Assembly: GCA_937920345.1 (NCBI GenBank)
Contig: CALGVA010000017.1
Location: forward strand, 1-64,000
Length of the DNA: 64,000 bases
Direction: 5' to 3'
Source: an uncultured Lachnospiraceae bacterium
Lineage (GTDB): Bacteria; Bacillota; Clostridia; Lachnospirales; Lachnospiraceae
The translations under genes were made by a program, and so were the position numbers. Below, piece by piece: positions 1 through 9,179 of this stretch (position 1 is the first letter of the stretch; each line of letters starts with the position of its first letter). The notes below the pieces were generated by a model. It had not been told where the DNA came from. It did not search any database and was given only the letters and a program-made list of their open reading frames with translations.

Positions 1-60
1 CCTGTTTGTACCCCACTTTCCCCATTGGACGGGAATCTCGGATTACTATTGAGGTAGCAA

Positions 61-88
61 AGTTAATTCCGAAGGAATTACTTTTTTT
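61..88. terminator. Hairpin with T-run at the left end of the locus
   Basis: An inverted repeat (61-70 with 74-82, loop GAA, one bulged T) is followed on the plus strand by seven T residues. It lies just past the stop codon of the MltG-like gene, so it may end the long minus-strand fla/che transcript. The T-run, however, is on the side that suits a plus-strand transcript arriving from the left. It may serve both directions. Read by eye, with no folding calculation. Confidence 0.4.
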
Positions 89-836
89 ACTCGGCGCCTG
101 TCACGATTCGCGCGATCTGTTCATCACTGGCATCCGTCGGAATCGAAAAAGTACCTGTCCTGAGCCGCTTATCATATCCGTTCTGACACAGAAAGGAATC
201 GAACGTTGCCGCAGATGTAACCACGCCCACATCCTCCAGCTTCTTCGCCACAGTGTAAGAACCGTCTCCGTGATTAACCGTGATCGTCTTTACCGCCGCG
301 GACGTAATAATTTCCTTGGCTTTCTCCGGCGTATCCGCTTTGCCGTCACTCTCTGCCTTTTCCTCCTTATGATCATTCACATCAGCCGCTTTATCACCGT
401 TATCCTTCGCGGCTGCTCCTCCGGTCCGGGGCTGCTCCTCCGGCTCCGCACTATCCGCAGGGTTCTTTGCCTCGTCAACAGGCTCCGCTTCGTCCGACGG
501 TTCCTTTGCCTCATCCGCCGGCTTTTTGGCAGTATCCGTCGGTGACACCTCCGGATCTGCATCAGCCACAGCACCACCTGCCGTCGCATGATCCTGTCCG
601 GTCATTACCGCAGCATCGGTGCTGTCAGTTTCACTCTGTATATCCGTATTCTCTTCTTCGTTCTCCTCACCATCGGGGGCTGCCAGAACCGTGTTCTCTA
701 CCATTCCAAGTTCTTTCGCTCTGGCGATAATCTCATCATCCGTCATCTTCTGATCTCCCGACAACGCAATTCCCATGATAATCGCCGTCACTACGATCCC
801 GACCCCGAGACCGCGTAAATAATATTTCCGCTCCAT
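87..836 (-). CDS. MltG/YceG-like membrane protein lacking the transglycosylase domain
   Basis: The product has 249 residues. A membrane anchor (about residues 7-26) is followed by a long Glu/Asp/Ala/Pro-rich linker (about 50-175) and a C-terminal module of about 65 residues. That module (VNHGDGSYTVAKKLEDVGVV, then NGYDKRLRTGTF) resembles the LysM-like N-terminal part of endolytic transglycosylase MltG. The catalytic part of MltG is absent, so this is not expected to cut peptidoglycan. It may bind wall material, but that is inference. It is the last gene of the fla/che run, 32 bases after the DUF6115 gene. An AAAGGTG site precedes the ATG. The acidic linker could span part of the wall. Confidence 0.6.
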   Translation of the reverse strand: MERKYYLRGLGVGIVVTAIIMGIALSGDQKMTDDEIIARAKELGMVENTVLAAPDGEENEEENTDIQSETDSTDAAVMTGQDHATAGGAVADADPEVSPTDTAKKPADEAKEPSDEAEPVDEAKNPADSAEPEEQPRTGGAAAKDNGDKAADVNDHKEEKAESDGKADTPEKAKEIITSAAVKTITVNHGDGSYTVAKKLEDVGVVTSAATFDSFLCQNGYDKRLRTGTFSIPTDASDEQIARIVTGAE

Positions 837-868
837 ATATTATCACCTTTTATCATCCGGTCACAATC

Positions 869-2128
869 TCACATGCCTTCAAACAGATCAATGACCAGCT
901 TCACCTCGCCGAGTCCCAGGCCAAGCTCCCTGGCAATTGCCATGTTGGACTTACCTGCCTTATGCAGTTCCAGAATACGCTCGTTACTATTACGCCCGTT
1001 ATCTTTTCCTTTTGCAAACTGTATATCCATTGCAGCTGCGCTCTCCTGCAGACGGTCTTTACCGGTTCTTCTTCTGCGCGGTTTCTTACCGGGCTCCTCA
1101 TATCTCTCCGCCTTCGGCGCAAAAAAACCCATGCTGGCAAATGCCGCACTGGTAGAAAGATCCTCCTCCGGCGCGGCAACATAATCCCCGTCCGGTTGAT
1201 GGATAATCTCAACTCTGCGAGGCATGATCGGGGTAAAGTCATCCTCTTCTTCCGCCTCATCCACAACGGTTTCTTCCGCCGGAAGCTTCAACTCATCCGG
1301 AAGATCCAGTTCGTCGGGAAGATCGATGACCGTAGTGTCTCCCGTTATCACCGGCATTTCTTCTGCCATGTCCTCTACATCTATTTCTTCTATGATCCCG
1401 CTTGTTTCGATTTCCTCTGTTTCTTCAGCCGCATCGTTTTCCTGATGAGGCTCTTCCCGCACCTTCCCGGTGGCGCCAGCGCTGTCCATGGCGGCGCGCA
1501 TCTCTTCCCGCGCTGCCCGCTCCGCCTGTTCTTCTTTCTCCGCCGCCCGCTTCACAGCAATGCTCATATTCATAACCGTCCGCATGGCTTCCTGCGCCAC
1601 TCTCTGCGCCTGAGCAGCCGTCTCCTGTGCCTCCTGCATCGAATCGGCCGCATCATCCACCGTCTGCAGCACGGCATCAATCTTATCTGCCGCTTCCGTT
1701 GCGGTCAGTTCCGCGTCTCTTGCCGTCTGTCTGATTCCGTCTGACGCTATCGTTGCCTCGTTGATCGAAGACATCAGATTATCATGCTTATCGTTCAGCA
1801 TATCATACAGAAATACAACCTCTTTATGGTTCTTATTGATCTCCTCCAGCACAGTATCGGAATACTCGTTGACCGCCATGATCTTTTCATTGGTTATGCG
1901 CTCCATCGCACGCTCGGTCTTCTCAATCGAATAATTGACGGTTTCATCCACAATATCGGCAATCTTATCCTTGACGTGCTCTACTTCCGCGGCAACCATC
2001 TTTCTGACCTCATCCTCGCTGATCAGCTGCACTTCTTCATCTAAATCCTTTCTTCTCGCCGGCATGAGATATCCCAGCAGGAATATCGCTATTCCTATCA
2101 CGATCAGAATAATTTCTGTTGCACTCAT
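869..2128 (-). CDS. DUF6115/SwrB-like membrane-anchored coiled-coil protein
   Basis: The product has 419 residues. One N-terminal membrane segment (about 4-22) is followed by a coiled-coil region (about 30-210), an acidic linker, and a C-terminal helix-turn-helix-like segment of about 35 residues (ILELHKAGKSNMAIARELGL). This is the layout of DUF6115 proteins. In Bacillus subtilis, SwrB occupies the equivalent place after sigD and promotes maturation of the flagellar export gate. Equivalence with SwrB rests on position and architecture, not on clear sequence identity. The HTH-like end is probably a protein-binding or degenerate motif, since the protein is tethered to the membrane. Confidence 0.65.
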   Translation of the reverse strand: MSATEIILIVIGIAIFLLGYLMPARRKDLDEEVQLISEDEVRKMVAAEVEHVKDKIADIVDETVNYSIEKTERAMERITNEKIMAVNEYSDTVLEEINKNHKEVVFLYDMLNDKHDNLMSSINEATIASDGIRQTARDAELTATEAADKIDAVLQTVDDAADSMQEAQETAAQAQRVAQEAMRTVMNMSIAVKRAAEKEEQAERAAREEMRAAMDSAGATGKVREEPHQENDAAEETEEIETSGIIEEIDVEDMAEEMPVITGDTTVIDLPDELDLPDELKLPAEETVVDEAEEEDDFTPIMPRRVEIIHQPDGDYVAAPEEDLSTSAAFASMGFFAPKAERYEEPGKKPRRRRTGKDRLQESAAAMDIQFAKGKDNGRNSNERILELHKAGKSNMAIARELGLGLGEVKLVIDLFEGM

Positions 2129-2160
2129 TTTGTCTCTGTTCCCTTCTGCGATCTATGCAC

Positions 2161-2481
2161 CTATACGGAAAAATCAATATGATCCGCCTTCTTCATGAGT
2201 ACTTTGCCATCAGGATTTTGTCCCGGTTTCTTCTTTTTTTTCCTGCCGCCGTCGCCATGGTATTCATTGCTGCCTTTATCCTTGGCGTCAAATTTTTTTT
2301 CATGGTATTCCGGCTGCTGTCCCTTATTGACTCTGGAAACCTGTTTCTCTACCTGCTTGGTTATCTGCTGGCCCACGTTCGCCTGCTCGACCGTCCCTTT
2401 AGAATCTTCGTTATGCTTGACCGTCGTAAAATCCTGTGCTCTTGTGACCTGCCCGTGCAGTTCTACCAACCCGATTGCCAT
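2161..2481 (-). CDS. Small basic protein of the flagellar locus, unknown function
   Basis: The product has 106 residues and I do not recognise a family with a known role. The N-terminal half (MAIGLVELHGQVTRAQDF, then a segment rich in Gln, Lys and Val) looks ordered. The second half is hydrophilic with a Lys-rich patch (GRKKKKKPGQ). It has no signal peptide or membrane segment. It lies 73 bases after fapA and before the DUF6115 gene, co-oriented, with a GGGAG site next to the ATG. Position suggests a cytoplasmic accessory factor for flagellar assembly or regulation. Confidence 0.6.
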   Translation of the reverse strand: MAIGLVELHGQVTRAQDFTTVKHNEDSKGTVEQANVGQQITKQVEKQVSRVNKGQQPEYHEKKFDAKDKGSNEYHGDGGRKKKKKPGQNPDGKVLMKKADHIDFSV

Positions 2482-2554
2482 ACTCCCTGATTCCCCCTAT
2501 CCTTCACAGCCGCTTCGCGTATATGTTCCCATATCCCCGGCCGCTGCACGCTTT

Positions 2555-4144
2555 CTAATAAGGCGCGACCTTCACGTCACCGCGCTCCCTGATAAATCTG
2601 CAGTAATGTGTATTTTTCTGCACTGTCATGGACACATCGCCGATGCATATTTTCGTACCGGGATACACCATTCCTTTTACCCTGATTCTGGCTTCCGTAG
2701 TATTGCCGGCCTGCTCCATTAGTTCATTCAGTTCCGTCTGATTTGCCTTGATTGCCTCGCTCTTCTGCTGATTAACAATCGCCAGCGACTGTATATTCTT
2801 AAGCTGTTCCTGACTCAGCTTGATCCCCTGTGTCACTTTCTGCTTTGCTGCCACGAGTACCGGTTGAACCGTCTGTAACGTTTTTGTGTCTTCCTCGATT
2901 AATTTCTGGAGCTGCGCGATCCGGCTCTTGATCTTCGGGTCGGCGCCGACTTCCACAATCGTGTCCGCCCCCATCTCGGAACCGAGCGTTTTCACATTGA
3001 TACCGCCCGTCGCGCTCACTCTGCCGCCCGTGATAAAGCCTCTCTTACCGTCCACATTGATCTCGCCGCCTGCCATGATCCTGCTGTGCAGAATCGACTC
3101 GGAAGTGACATAGCCATCCGCCTGTGCATTAGCATTTTCCAGAAATTTTGCCACAATATTACCGCCGGCACTAAGGGAGCCTTTCCCCATGCCGTTCATG
3201 CCTCTGGCAATTATAATATTACCGTCCGCCCGCAGCGTCGCGCCCTCCACAACGCCTTTGACCACAATATCGCCGCGTGCCTTCACTTCAAAGTTGGTAG
3301 ACACATTGCCATTGATCTGTACACTTCCCTCATAATCTATATTACCGGTGGAATTGTCCACATTCTCCACTTCCAGAATATCGGACACGAACACGGAACC
3401 TTCCACCAGTTCTACATGCCCGTCCACCAGCGACGCGATCGTCATACCGTCCTCTGACAGTTCAATATTGTTACCGTATTTAAGCACTGCCGGTTTAACA
3501 TCCGCCGGTCTGATCTGCTCGCCGAACAGATCTGATCCCGGTCTGCCCGGTTCTTCCTTGTGCAGAGTCGCCAGTAAAGCGCCTTTCTTACAATGATTTA
3601 AAATATTTAAATTGAAGAAATCCACACTACCGTCTTCCTTTAATGTGGGTTTTGCTTTCTTATCCGTATTAAAATGATACTCAATATAAGCGTCCCTGCC
3701 CTGTACAGGATGTGCACCTTCCGCGAGCAGAATATCCTCACAATATTCCTTGTGCTGTAAGAACTGTCTGATCTCCGCTTCTTTAATGCCGCATTTGATC
3801 CCTCTAGACGCCAAATCCCGCAGAATCTCTCCTGCGGTCACTTCATCGCCACCTTCGGACGCGGCATAGAACTTCGCATTTGCCTGCATCTTATCCGGTG
3901 AAATCGTCAGTTTATAGCACTCCCGTTCCTGCGGCTTCTTCGTATTTTCCAGAAGCATCACCATCTCTTTATCCACTGCCGCATCCACTGCGCGTTTCAG
4001 AGATGGCAGATCACAGGAATATCCTTTCATCGACATATACTCTATCACATCATTAACATTAATCTGCTTACCGCCGTCTGTCGGCGGGATCAGTTTAAGG
4101 CTGGTTTTATCCGATTCATTTACCAGTCTGAAATATCCGTTCAT
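2555..4144 (-). CDS. fapA: FapA/DUF342 family flagellar-locus protein
   Basis: The product has 529 residues, typical of FapA (DUF342). The N-terminal half (about 1-170) is mixed alpha/beta. The centre (about 230-400) is a run of Gly-rich turns such as DIVVKGVVEGATLRADGNII, consistent with a right-handed beta-helix. A coiled coil follows (about 405-475) and a small beta end. Family members commonly sit beside flagellar genes, and a Vibrio homologue has been linked to polar localisation of signalling proteins. The exact role in Firmicutes is unclear. It starts 11 bases after sigD with a weak ribosome site, so it probably depends on coupling. Confidence 0.85.
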   Translation of the reverse strand: MNGYFRLVNESDKTSLKLIPPTDGGKQINVNDVIEYMSMKGYSCDLPSLKRAVDAAVDKEMVMLLENTKKPQERECYKLTISPDKMQANAKFYAASEGGDEVTAGEILRDLASRGIKCGIKEAEIRQFLQHKEYCEDILLAEGAHPVQGRDAYIEYHFNTDKKAKPTLKEDGSVDFFNLNILNHCKKGALLATLHKEEPGRPGSDLFGEQIRPADVKPAVLKYGNNIELSEDGMTIASLVDGHVELVEGSVFVSDILEVENVDNSTGNIDYEGSVQINGNVSTNFEVKARGDIVVKGVVEGATLRADGNIIIARGMNGMGKGSLSAGGNIVAKFLENANAQADGYVTSESILHSRIMAGGEINVDGKRGFITGGRVSATGGINVKTLGSEMGADTIVEVGADPKIKSRIAQLQKLIEEDTKTLQTVQPVLVAAKQKVTQGIKLSQEQLKNIQSLAIVNQQKSEAIKANQTELNELMEQAGNTTEARIRVKGMVYPGTKICIGDVSMTVQKNTHYCRFIRERGDVKVAPY

Positions 4145-4155
4145 CTATACACCCG

Positions 4156-4938
4156 TTACCTTCCACCTGCTTCCGTCAGAATACCGATATAACTGCCCAG
4201 TCTTCCTTTCATCTTCTGCAGCGCTCTTGTGTGCAGCTGTGATATTCTGGATTCCGATACCTCCAGAATACTGCTGATTTCTTTTAATGTCAGTTCCTCA
4301 TAATAATAAAGAAGAATTACTTTACGCTCTTTTTCCGTCAGCATCTCAAGCGTTTCCGCAAGTATCCTTTTGAGTTCATCCCGCTCCAGCACTTCCTCCG
4401 GACTGTCGAACTGCGCACTCTTCGTATGCCCCGCCTCGTTAGACACTTCGCTGCCCTGCTCTAAGAACTCATTCAGCGACACCACGTTAGTGATCTTCAT
4501 CTGAGACTGCCATTCCACATACTCATCATCCGTGATGCCAAGCCCTTCCGCGATCTCCTCATCAGTAGCATTCCTGCCGCACCGTGCTTCGATCTCCTTA
4601 ATCACAGCATCGATCTTCTTCTGCTTCTGTCTGATCGTACGCGGAATCCAATCCATCTTACGAATCTGGTCTAAGATCGCCCCCCGTATGCGAAGACTTG
4701 CGTAGGTCTCAAATTTGACATCTTTTAAACAATCAAATTTGTCAATCGCATCGATCAATCCAAAGATCCCATAGCTGACCAGATCTTCATACTCCACATT
4801 ATATCCCAGATACATGCTTAACCGGCCCGCCACAACCTTTACAAGCGGTGCATATTCCAATATGATCTTTTCCCTGAGTTCGGGAGACTGCGTCTTCGCA
4901 TATTCCTCCCAGAGTTTTTTCCTGCCTGCCTCGTCCAT
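4156..4938 (-). CDS. sigD: Flagellar sigma factor sigma-28 (FliA/SigD/WhiG family)
   Basis: The product has 260 residues. Region 2 (about 25-100) contains VEYEDLVSYGIFGLIDAIDKFD and the RMDW-like promoter-melting segment (IRKMDWIPRTIRQ). Region 3 follows, and region 4 ends with a helix-turn-helix (LTLKEISSILEVSESRISQL). This factor directs RNA polymerase to late flagellar and chemotaxis genes such as flagellin. Its place near the distal end of the long operon matches B. subtilis, where distance from the promoter limits sigma-D. No flgM anti-sigma gene is in the window. Confidence 0.95.
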   Translation of the reverse strand: MDEAGRKKLWEEYAKTQSPELREKIILEYAPLVKVVAGRLSMYLGYNVEYEDLVSYGIFGLIDAIDKFDCLKDVKFETYASLRIRGAILDQIRKMDWIPRTIRQKQKKIDAVIKEIEARCGRNATDEEIAEGLGITDDEYVEWQSQMKITNVVSLNEFLEQGSEVSNEAGHTKSAQFDSPEEVLERDELKRILAETLEMLTEKERKVILLYYYEELTLKEISSILEVSESRISQLHTRALQKMKGRLGSYIGILTEAGGR

Positions 4939-4961
4939 ATGCGTTTTTATTCATCCTTTAC

Positions 4962-5387
4962 CTACGCTTCTGAATTTCTAGTCGGTCTGTCTCTGTCTTC
5001 TTCTGCGAGTTCCTTCTCTATGACTCCGTCCTTCTCCATCTCTGCTTCTTCAATCTGCCGTTCGAATCGGTCCAGCATCTCCTTGATAATACTTCCGGCT
5101 ATATAGAACCCGATTAGAACACACAACAGGATGATCAGCATTGTCTTCGTATCATAATGCAGGATTCTCATTGTGATACTGGTTGCCGCTCCGGCAGACA
5201 ACATAACAAACGGGGGTATCAGCCTGCGTTTCTTAGCTCGAAACGCACGCTCCCTCGCCTCACGCTCTTCTCTTGCCTTACGCTCTTCCGGAGTCTCTAT
5301 TTCAGACTGATCATCCTCAATATTTTCTCCACTTATACTCTCTTCATCCGTATATTCTTCGCTTTTATTTAATGCCTCGTTATCCAC
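4962..5387 (-). CDS. Small two-segment membrane protein between cheD and sigD
   Basis: The product has 141 residues and I do not recognise a named family. The N-terminal half is acidic and then strongly charged (EREARERAFRAKKRRLIPP). Two hydrophobic segments follow (about 57-75 and 85-103), then a Glu-rich cytoplasmic tail. The start is a GTG with a well-placed AAGGA site. The gene lies between cheD and sigD with short gaps and clearly belongs to the operon. A membrane role in flagellar assembly is inference from position. Confidence 0.65.
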   Translation of the reverse strand: MDNEALNKSEEYTDEESISGENIEDDQSEIETPEERKAREEREARERAFRAKKRRLIPPFVMLSAGAATSITMRILHYDTKTMLIILLCVLIGFYIAGSIIKEMLDRFERQIEEAEMEKDGVIEKELAEEDRDRPTRNSEA

Positions 5388-5419
5388 TTCACGATCCTTC
5401 CACCATATCTATCCACTCT

Positions 5420-5905
5420 CTAAATCACGCTTTCCGGTTTGCCGACTGCACGGATCACGAAATCGCCTGTCTCCGGATAAAAAATAACGGTTCTTCCATA
5501 ATTCTTGCCTGTGTCCTCAGCCAAAATAGGAATCTTCAGCTGCGCCAGCTTCTTCTTGGTTGCCGCAACATTACGCTCGCCTACGCGAACCATATCATTC
5601 TTACTCTGAAACGCAAACATCTGTGCACCGCCTGCTATCTTGGCAACCAGCCGTCCCCTGTTTGCTCCCTTTGCCACTACCTGCTTCACTAACTCTTCTA
5701 TACCTGTATCTGCGAACTTAGGAATATTTGAATTAATGCGGATGGAAGCGCTGTCCGGAAGCATAATATGTGCCAGTCCGCCAATCTTAGTCACCGGATC
5801 GCGAACAGCTATTCCGACACATGAGCCCAGTCCCAATGTAGTAATGCTATCAGGACTGACGCATACGTTCAAATCGGCCATACCGACCTTTATCACTTTG
5901 CCCAT
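5420..5905 (-). CDS. cheD: Chemoreceptor glutamine deamidase CheD
   Basis: The product has 161 residues from the start chosen here. CheD deamidates specific glutamines of chemoreceptors and, in Firmicutes, binds CheC and stimulates its phosphatase activity. The catalytic Cys (GLGSCVGI, Cys29) and His (GGLAHIMLP, His46) are present, with the usual family length. The reading frame opens ten codons earlier, but AGGAG lies upstream of the internal ATG at 5905, and the protein there begins MGKVIKVGMADL as family members do. It follows cheC closely, and the two products act together. Confidence 0.93.
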   Translation of the reverse strand: MGKVIKVGMADLNVCVSPDSITTLGLGSCVGIAVRDPVTKIGGLAHIMLPDSASIRINSNIPKFADTGIEELVKQVVAKGANRGRLVAKIAGGAQMFAFQSKNDMVRVGERNVAATKKKLAQLKIPILAEDTGKNYGRTVIFYPETGDFVIRAVGKPESVI

Positions 5906-5958
5906 AATATGACATCTCCTGTTTACACTTATCAATCTACACCATACGGTGCCTTATC

Positions 5959-6573
5959 CTAACCAATTCCCAGCGCTGATAATATCCTGCCGTAGGAATC
6001 CAGATCCGGAACAAGGATAAAGTACCCATCCAGAACCATCTCATCAAAAAACTGTGTCTGTATCAATAGCATTTTATCACCCAGTTCGCCAAACTGAATC
6101 GCCGGAACACTTAAAATCGCTCCCGCCATATCCACCGTAAGATCTGGCACTGACGGGTAAATCACCAGATTTGTCAGCCCGGACAGCGAATTTAGATAAG
6201 CTCCCGTAATAATATTGCCCACTTCTTTCAGAGCGGAAAACTCCATTTCGGAAAACTCTTCACCTGCGATTTCCATTCCCATCAGTTTATTTACGAGATG
6301 CCTCGCGGCCTGTTTTTCCAGAAGGAACATGATACTGCCAGTAATATCTCCCTCGATTCCGAGATAGATTCCCGCCATGATCACTTCCGCGCCGCCCATG
6401 ATCTCGCCCATTTCCTTAAACTCTAACAATCTGACCTGAGGAACCGACATGTCAACCTTACACTGCATCATCTGCGCCAGTGCCGTAGTCGCATTGCCTG
6501 CTCCGATATTTCCCAGTTCTTTCAGAATATCGAAATACTCATCAGACATTTTTTCTAAGGTAATATCCTCCAC
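5959..6573 (-). CDS. cheC: CheY-P phosphatase CheC
   Basis: The product has 204 residues. Two copies of the CheC/CheX/FliY phosphatase motif are visible: DILKELGNIGAGNATTAL near residue 15 and SALKEVGNIITGAYL near residue 112. Both keep the Glu and Asn needed for hydrolysis, so both sites look intact. CheC removes phosphate from CheY-P and is part of the CheC-CheD adaptation system. The start is a GTG with an AGGAGG site seven bases upstream. It follows cheW by 11 bases. Confidence 0.93.
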   Translation of the reverse strand: MEDITLEKMSDEYFDILKELGNIGAGNATTALAQMMQCKVDMSVPQVRLLEFKEMGEIMGGAEVIMAGIYLGIEGDITGSIMFLLEKQAARHLVNKLMGMEIAGEEFSEMEFSALKEVGNIITGAYLNSLSGLTNLVIYPSVPDLTVDMAGAILSVPAIQFGELGDKMLLIQTQFFDEMVLDGYFILVPDLDSYGRILSALGIG

Positions 6574-6584
6574 AGTATAACCTC

Positions 6585-7037
6585 CTATACGTTTTCAAGT
6601 ACCACGGAATTCAAATCCAACAGGGAGATCAGACCGCCGTCGCACTTGCCGACTCCGAAGATAAAATTGTCTTTCGCCTCCTTGGAGTCGTATGCCACCT
6701 TCTCAATCTGATCGTTCTCTAACGTAACGACTTCTTTCACCTCATCCACAATCACACCGATTGTTCCCTGCTGCTCCAGTTTCAGGATGATGATTCTGGT
6801 TGACTTCGTCTCCTCATCCGGCTCTAATCCCATCTTGAGGCGAATACTCATAACAGGAATAACTTCTCCTCGCAGATTGATAACTCCCTTCAGATAGTCA
6901 TCTACCTTGGGCACTCTCGTAATATGCTGCATTCTAACAATATTGTCTATATATTTAATATCGATTCCGTACTGTTCATCACCAAGTTTGATCACAATGA
7001 ACTGTGTGGTTTCCCCAACTGCTTTTAATTCTTCCAT
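6585..7037 (-). CDS. cheW: Chemotaxis coupling protein CheW
   Basis: The product has 150 residues, a single CheW domain that couples chemoreceptors to the CheA kinase at the membrane array. Typical features are FIVIKLGDEQYGIDI near the N-terminus, the conserved NLRGEVIPV segment, and IGVIVDEVKEV. The length is normal. It lies 20 bases after cheA and 11 before cheC, within the chemotaxis block. Confidence 0.95.
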   Translation of the reverse strand: MEELKAVGETTQFIVIKLGDEQYGIDIKYIDNIVRMQHITRVPKVDDYLKGVINLRGEVIPVMSIRLKMGLEPDEETKSTRIIILKLEQQGTIGVIVDEVKEVVTLENDQIEKVAYDSKEAKDNFIFGVGKCDGGLISLLDLNSVVLENV

Positions 7038-7057
7038 GTCACTGTCCCTCCCTCTGC

Positions 7058-9178
7058 TTAAATAAGTGTATTAGCATCAAGAATCAGGGCTACTTCACCG
7101 TCTCCGAGAACAGTTGCACCGCTGATGATCTTACACTTGCTGATGTACTTACCTAATGATTTGATTACGATTTCCTGCTGTCCGATCAGCTCATCCACGA
7201 CCAGACCCGCCTGTTTGTCACCTTTCTTGACAACCACGACAACCATATTCTCATTGGGGTCTTTCTTACTGTCAATATCCAGAATCTCGTTCAGGCGGAT
7301 CAGCGGAATTACGCTGTCACGAATCTGAATCACTTCCTTATTCTGGACAAGTTCCACATCGTCCGGTGAAATATCCTCGATCGTCTGTATAGATCCCAGA
7401 GAGATCGCGTACTTCTCATTGCCGATATCCACCATAAGCGCCTGAATGATCGCCAGTGTCAGAGGCAGTCTGATGATCCATGAACTTCCCTCTCCCAGCT
7501 TGGATTTAACCTCCACTTCACCGCTGAGCGCTTCGATCTTGGATTTTACAACGTCCAGACCCACACCTCTGCCGGATACGTCTGATACGACCTTCGCCGT
7601 GGAGAATCCTGCATGGAACAGCAGATCAATGCTCTCCTTCTCATTCATGTTCTCCGCCTGCTCGGGCGTGATGATTCCCTTCTCAATCGCCTTGTTTCTG
7701 ACAGCTTCCGTATCAATACCGTTACCGTCGTCTCTTACTTCGATTACTACGTTGTTACCGTCCTGATATGCCTCTAAGAAGATAGATCCCACTTCCGGCT
7801 TGCCTCTCTCCTTACGCAGTTCCGCAGACTCCAGTCCGTGGTCAGCCGAATTACGCAAAAGATGCATAAGCGGATCTCCGATCTCATCTACCACAGTACG
7901 GTCAAGTTCAGTCTCCTCACCGGACATATACAGTTCCATCTTCTTGCCCAGAGTCTTCTGCAAGTCACGAACCATACGCGGGAATTTGCTCACTGTGCTC
8001 TCGATGGGCACCATTCGAACCTTCATAACCGACTCATGCAGAGAGGTCGTCACGTTCTCCAGATATTCGATCTGTTCATTTACCGCCGTATCGGAAGACC
8101 CGGAGACTGTCGATGCGGACACCAGTGAATTCTTCGCGATGATCAGCTCGCTTACCAGATTCATCAGCGTATCCAGCTTCTCAATATCGACTCTGACGGT
8201 TCTGTTGACTACCGGCTTGGAAGGTGCCGGCTTCTTCTCTTCTTTCTTCTTGCCCTTTGCGGAAGTCTTCGCCACGGGTGCTGCCGGTGCCGCTACTGCC
8301 GTCGTCTGTTCCGCCTGCGGCTTAGGCTCCTCTACTTTAACCGTCTCCTCCTTCACCGTCTGAACAGGCGCCGCCGCATGATCGGGATCAAGCACATCTC
8401 CGATTACGTCCTCGATCTCGGATACGCTCTTCGCTACGCCGAGTAACTTGTCAAGATCAGCATCTGATACGACGATCAGGCTGAAATCCAGATCAAATTT
8501 CTCATCTTCAATATCCTGTGCGGAAGGACTGGACAATACGATCTCTCCGCAATCCTCAATCGCTTTAAATACAAGAAAAGCTCTGGCAGCTTTCAGGATG
8601 CAGGCCTCCTGTACCTTAACAGTCAGACCAAATACATTTTTGCCCTGTTTAAGCGCCTCCTTCAATACATGCTTCTCACTGTCTCCGAGCGGGATCGAAA
8701 GCCATTTCCGGTCGCCGATATCAGCTGTAGAAGCCGAAGCTTCTTCCGCAGGCTGTTCTGCAACGGTTTCCGCTTCCTCATCTCCGCTTCCGTCTCCACC
8801 GTTCAATATATCATTGAGCTGTTTAATAAGCGGCTCATTATCATTCGTGCCTTCGTCAGCATTCTCGCGAATATTCGTGTTATACTCCTCCAGGGCGTCG
8901 AGACACTGAAACAGCACATCGATCATGTTTGCCTTCACGGTAATGTTACCGTTACGAACCTCTGAGAACACATTTTCCATATCATGGGTCAGATTCTGCA
9001 TTCTCTTATACCCCATGGTACCCGCCATACCCTTCAGTGAGTGTGCGGCACGGAAAATCTCATTGATGGTATCCATGTTATCCGGCTCCTGCTCCAATGA
9101 GAGAATCTGTGTGTTCAGGTTCTGCAGATGTTCATTTGTTTCATCAAGAAAAATTTCGAGATACTGACTTACGTCCAT
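7058..9178 (-). CDS. cheA: Chemotaxis histidine kinase CheA
   Basis: The product has 706 residues. The HPt domain carries the phosphorylated His in RAAHSLKG (His46). A P2-like region (about 155-270), an Ala/Pro/Lys linker, the dimerisation helices (about 330-400), the ATPase domain (DPLMHLLRNSADHGLE; EVRDDGNGID; GRGVGLDVV) and the C-terminal CheW-like domain follow in order. All N, G1 and G2 boxes are visible. CheA phosphorylates CheY and CheB. It lies one base after cheB. Confidence 0.97.
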   Translation of the reverse strand: MDVSQYLEIFLDETNEHLQNLNTQILSLEQEPDNMDTINEIFRAAHSLKGMAGTMGYKRMQNLTHDMENVFSEVRNGNITVKANMIDVLFQCLDALEEYNTNIRENADEGTNDNEPLIKQLNDILNGGDGSGDEEAETVAEQPAEEASASTADIGDRKWLSIPLGDSEKHVLKEALKQGKNVFGLTVKVQEACILKAARAFLVFKAIEDCGEIVLSSPSAQDIEDEKFDLDFSLIVVSDADLDKLLGVAKSVSEIEDVIGDVLDPDHAAAPVQTVKEETVKVEEPKPQAEQTTAVAAPAAPVAKTSAKGKKKEEKKPAPSKPVVNRTVRVDIEKLDTLMNLVSELIIAKNSLVSASTVSGSSDTAVNEQIEYLENVTTSLHESVMKVRMVPIESTVSKFPRMVRDLQKTLGKKMELYMSGEETELDRTVVDEIGDPLMHLLRNSADHGLESAELRKERGKPEVGSIFLEAYQDGNNVVIEVRDDGNGIDTEAVRNKAIEKGIITPEQAENMNEKESIDLLFHAGFSTAKVVSDVSGRGVGLDVVKSKIEALSGEVEVKSKLGEGSSWIIRLPLTLAIIQALMVDIGNEKYAISLGSIQTIEDISPDDVELVQNKEVIQIRDSVIPLIRLNEILDIDSKKDPNENMVVVVVKKGDKQAGLVVDELIGQQEIVIKSLGKYISKCKIISGATVLGDGEVALILDANTLI

Positions 9179-9179
9179 A

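Noticed and set aside
869..2128. DNA-binding regulator call for the HTH-ended protein
   Set aside because: The protein is membrane-anchored and matches the DUF6115/SwrB layout; the HTH-like end alone does not support a transcription factor.
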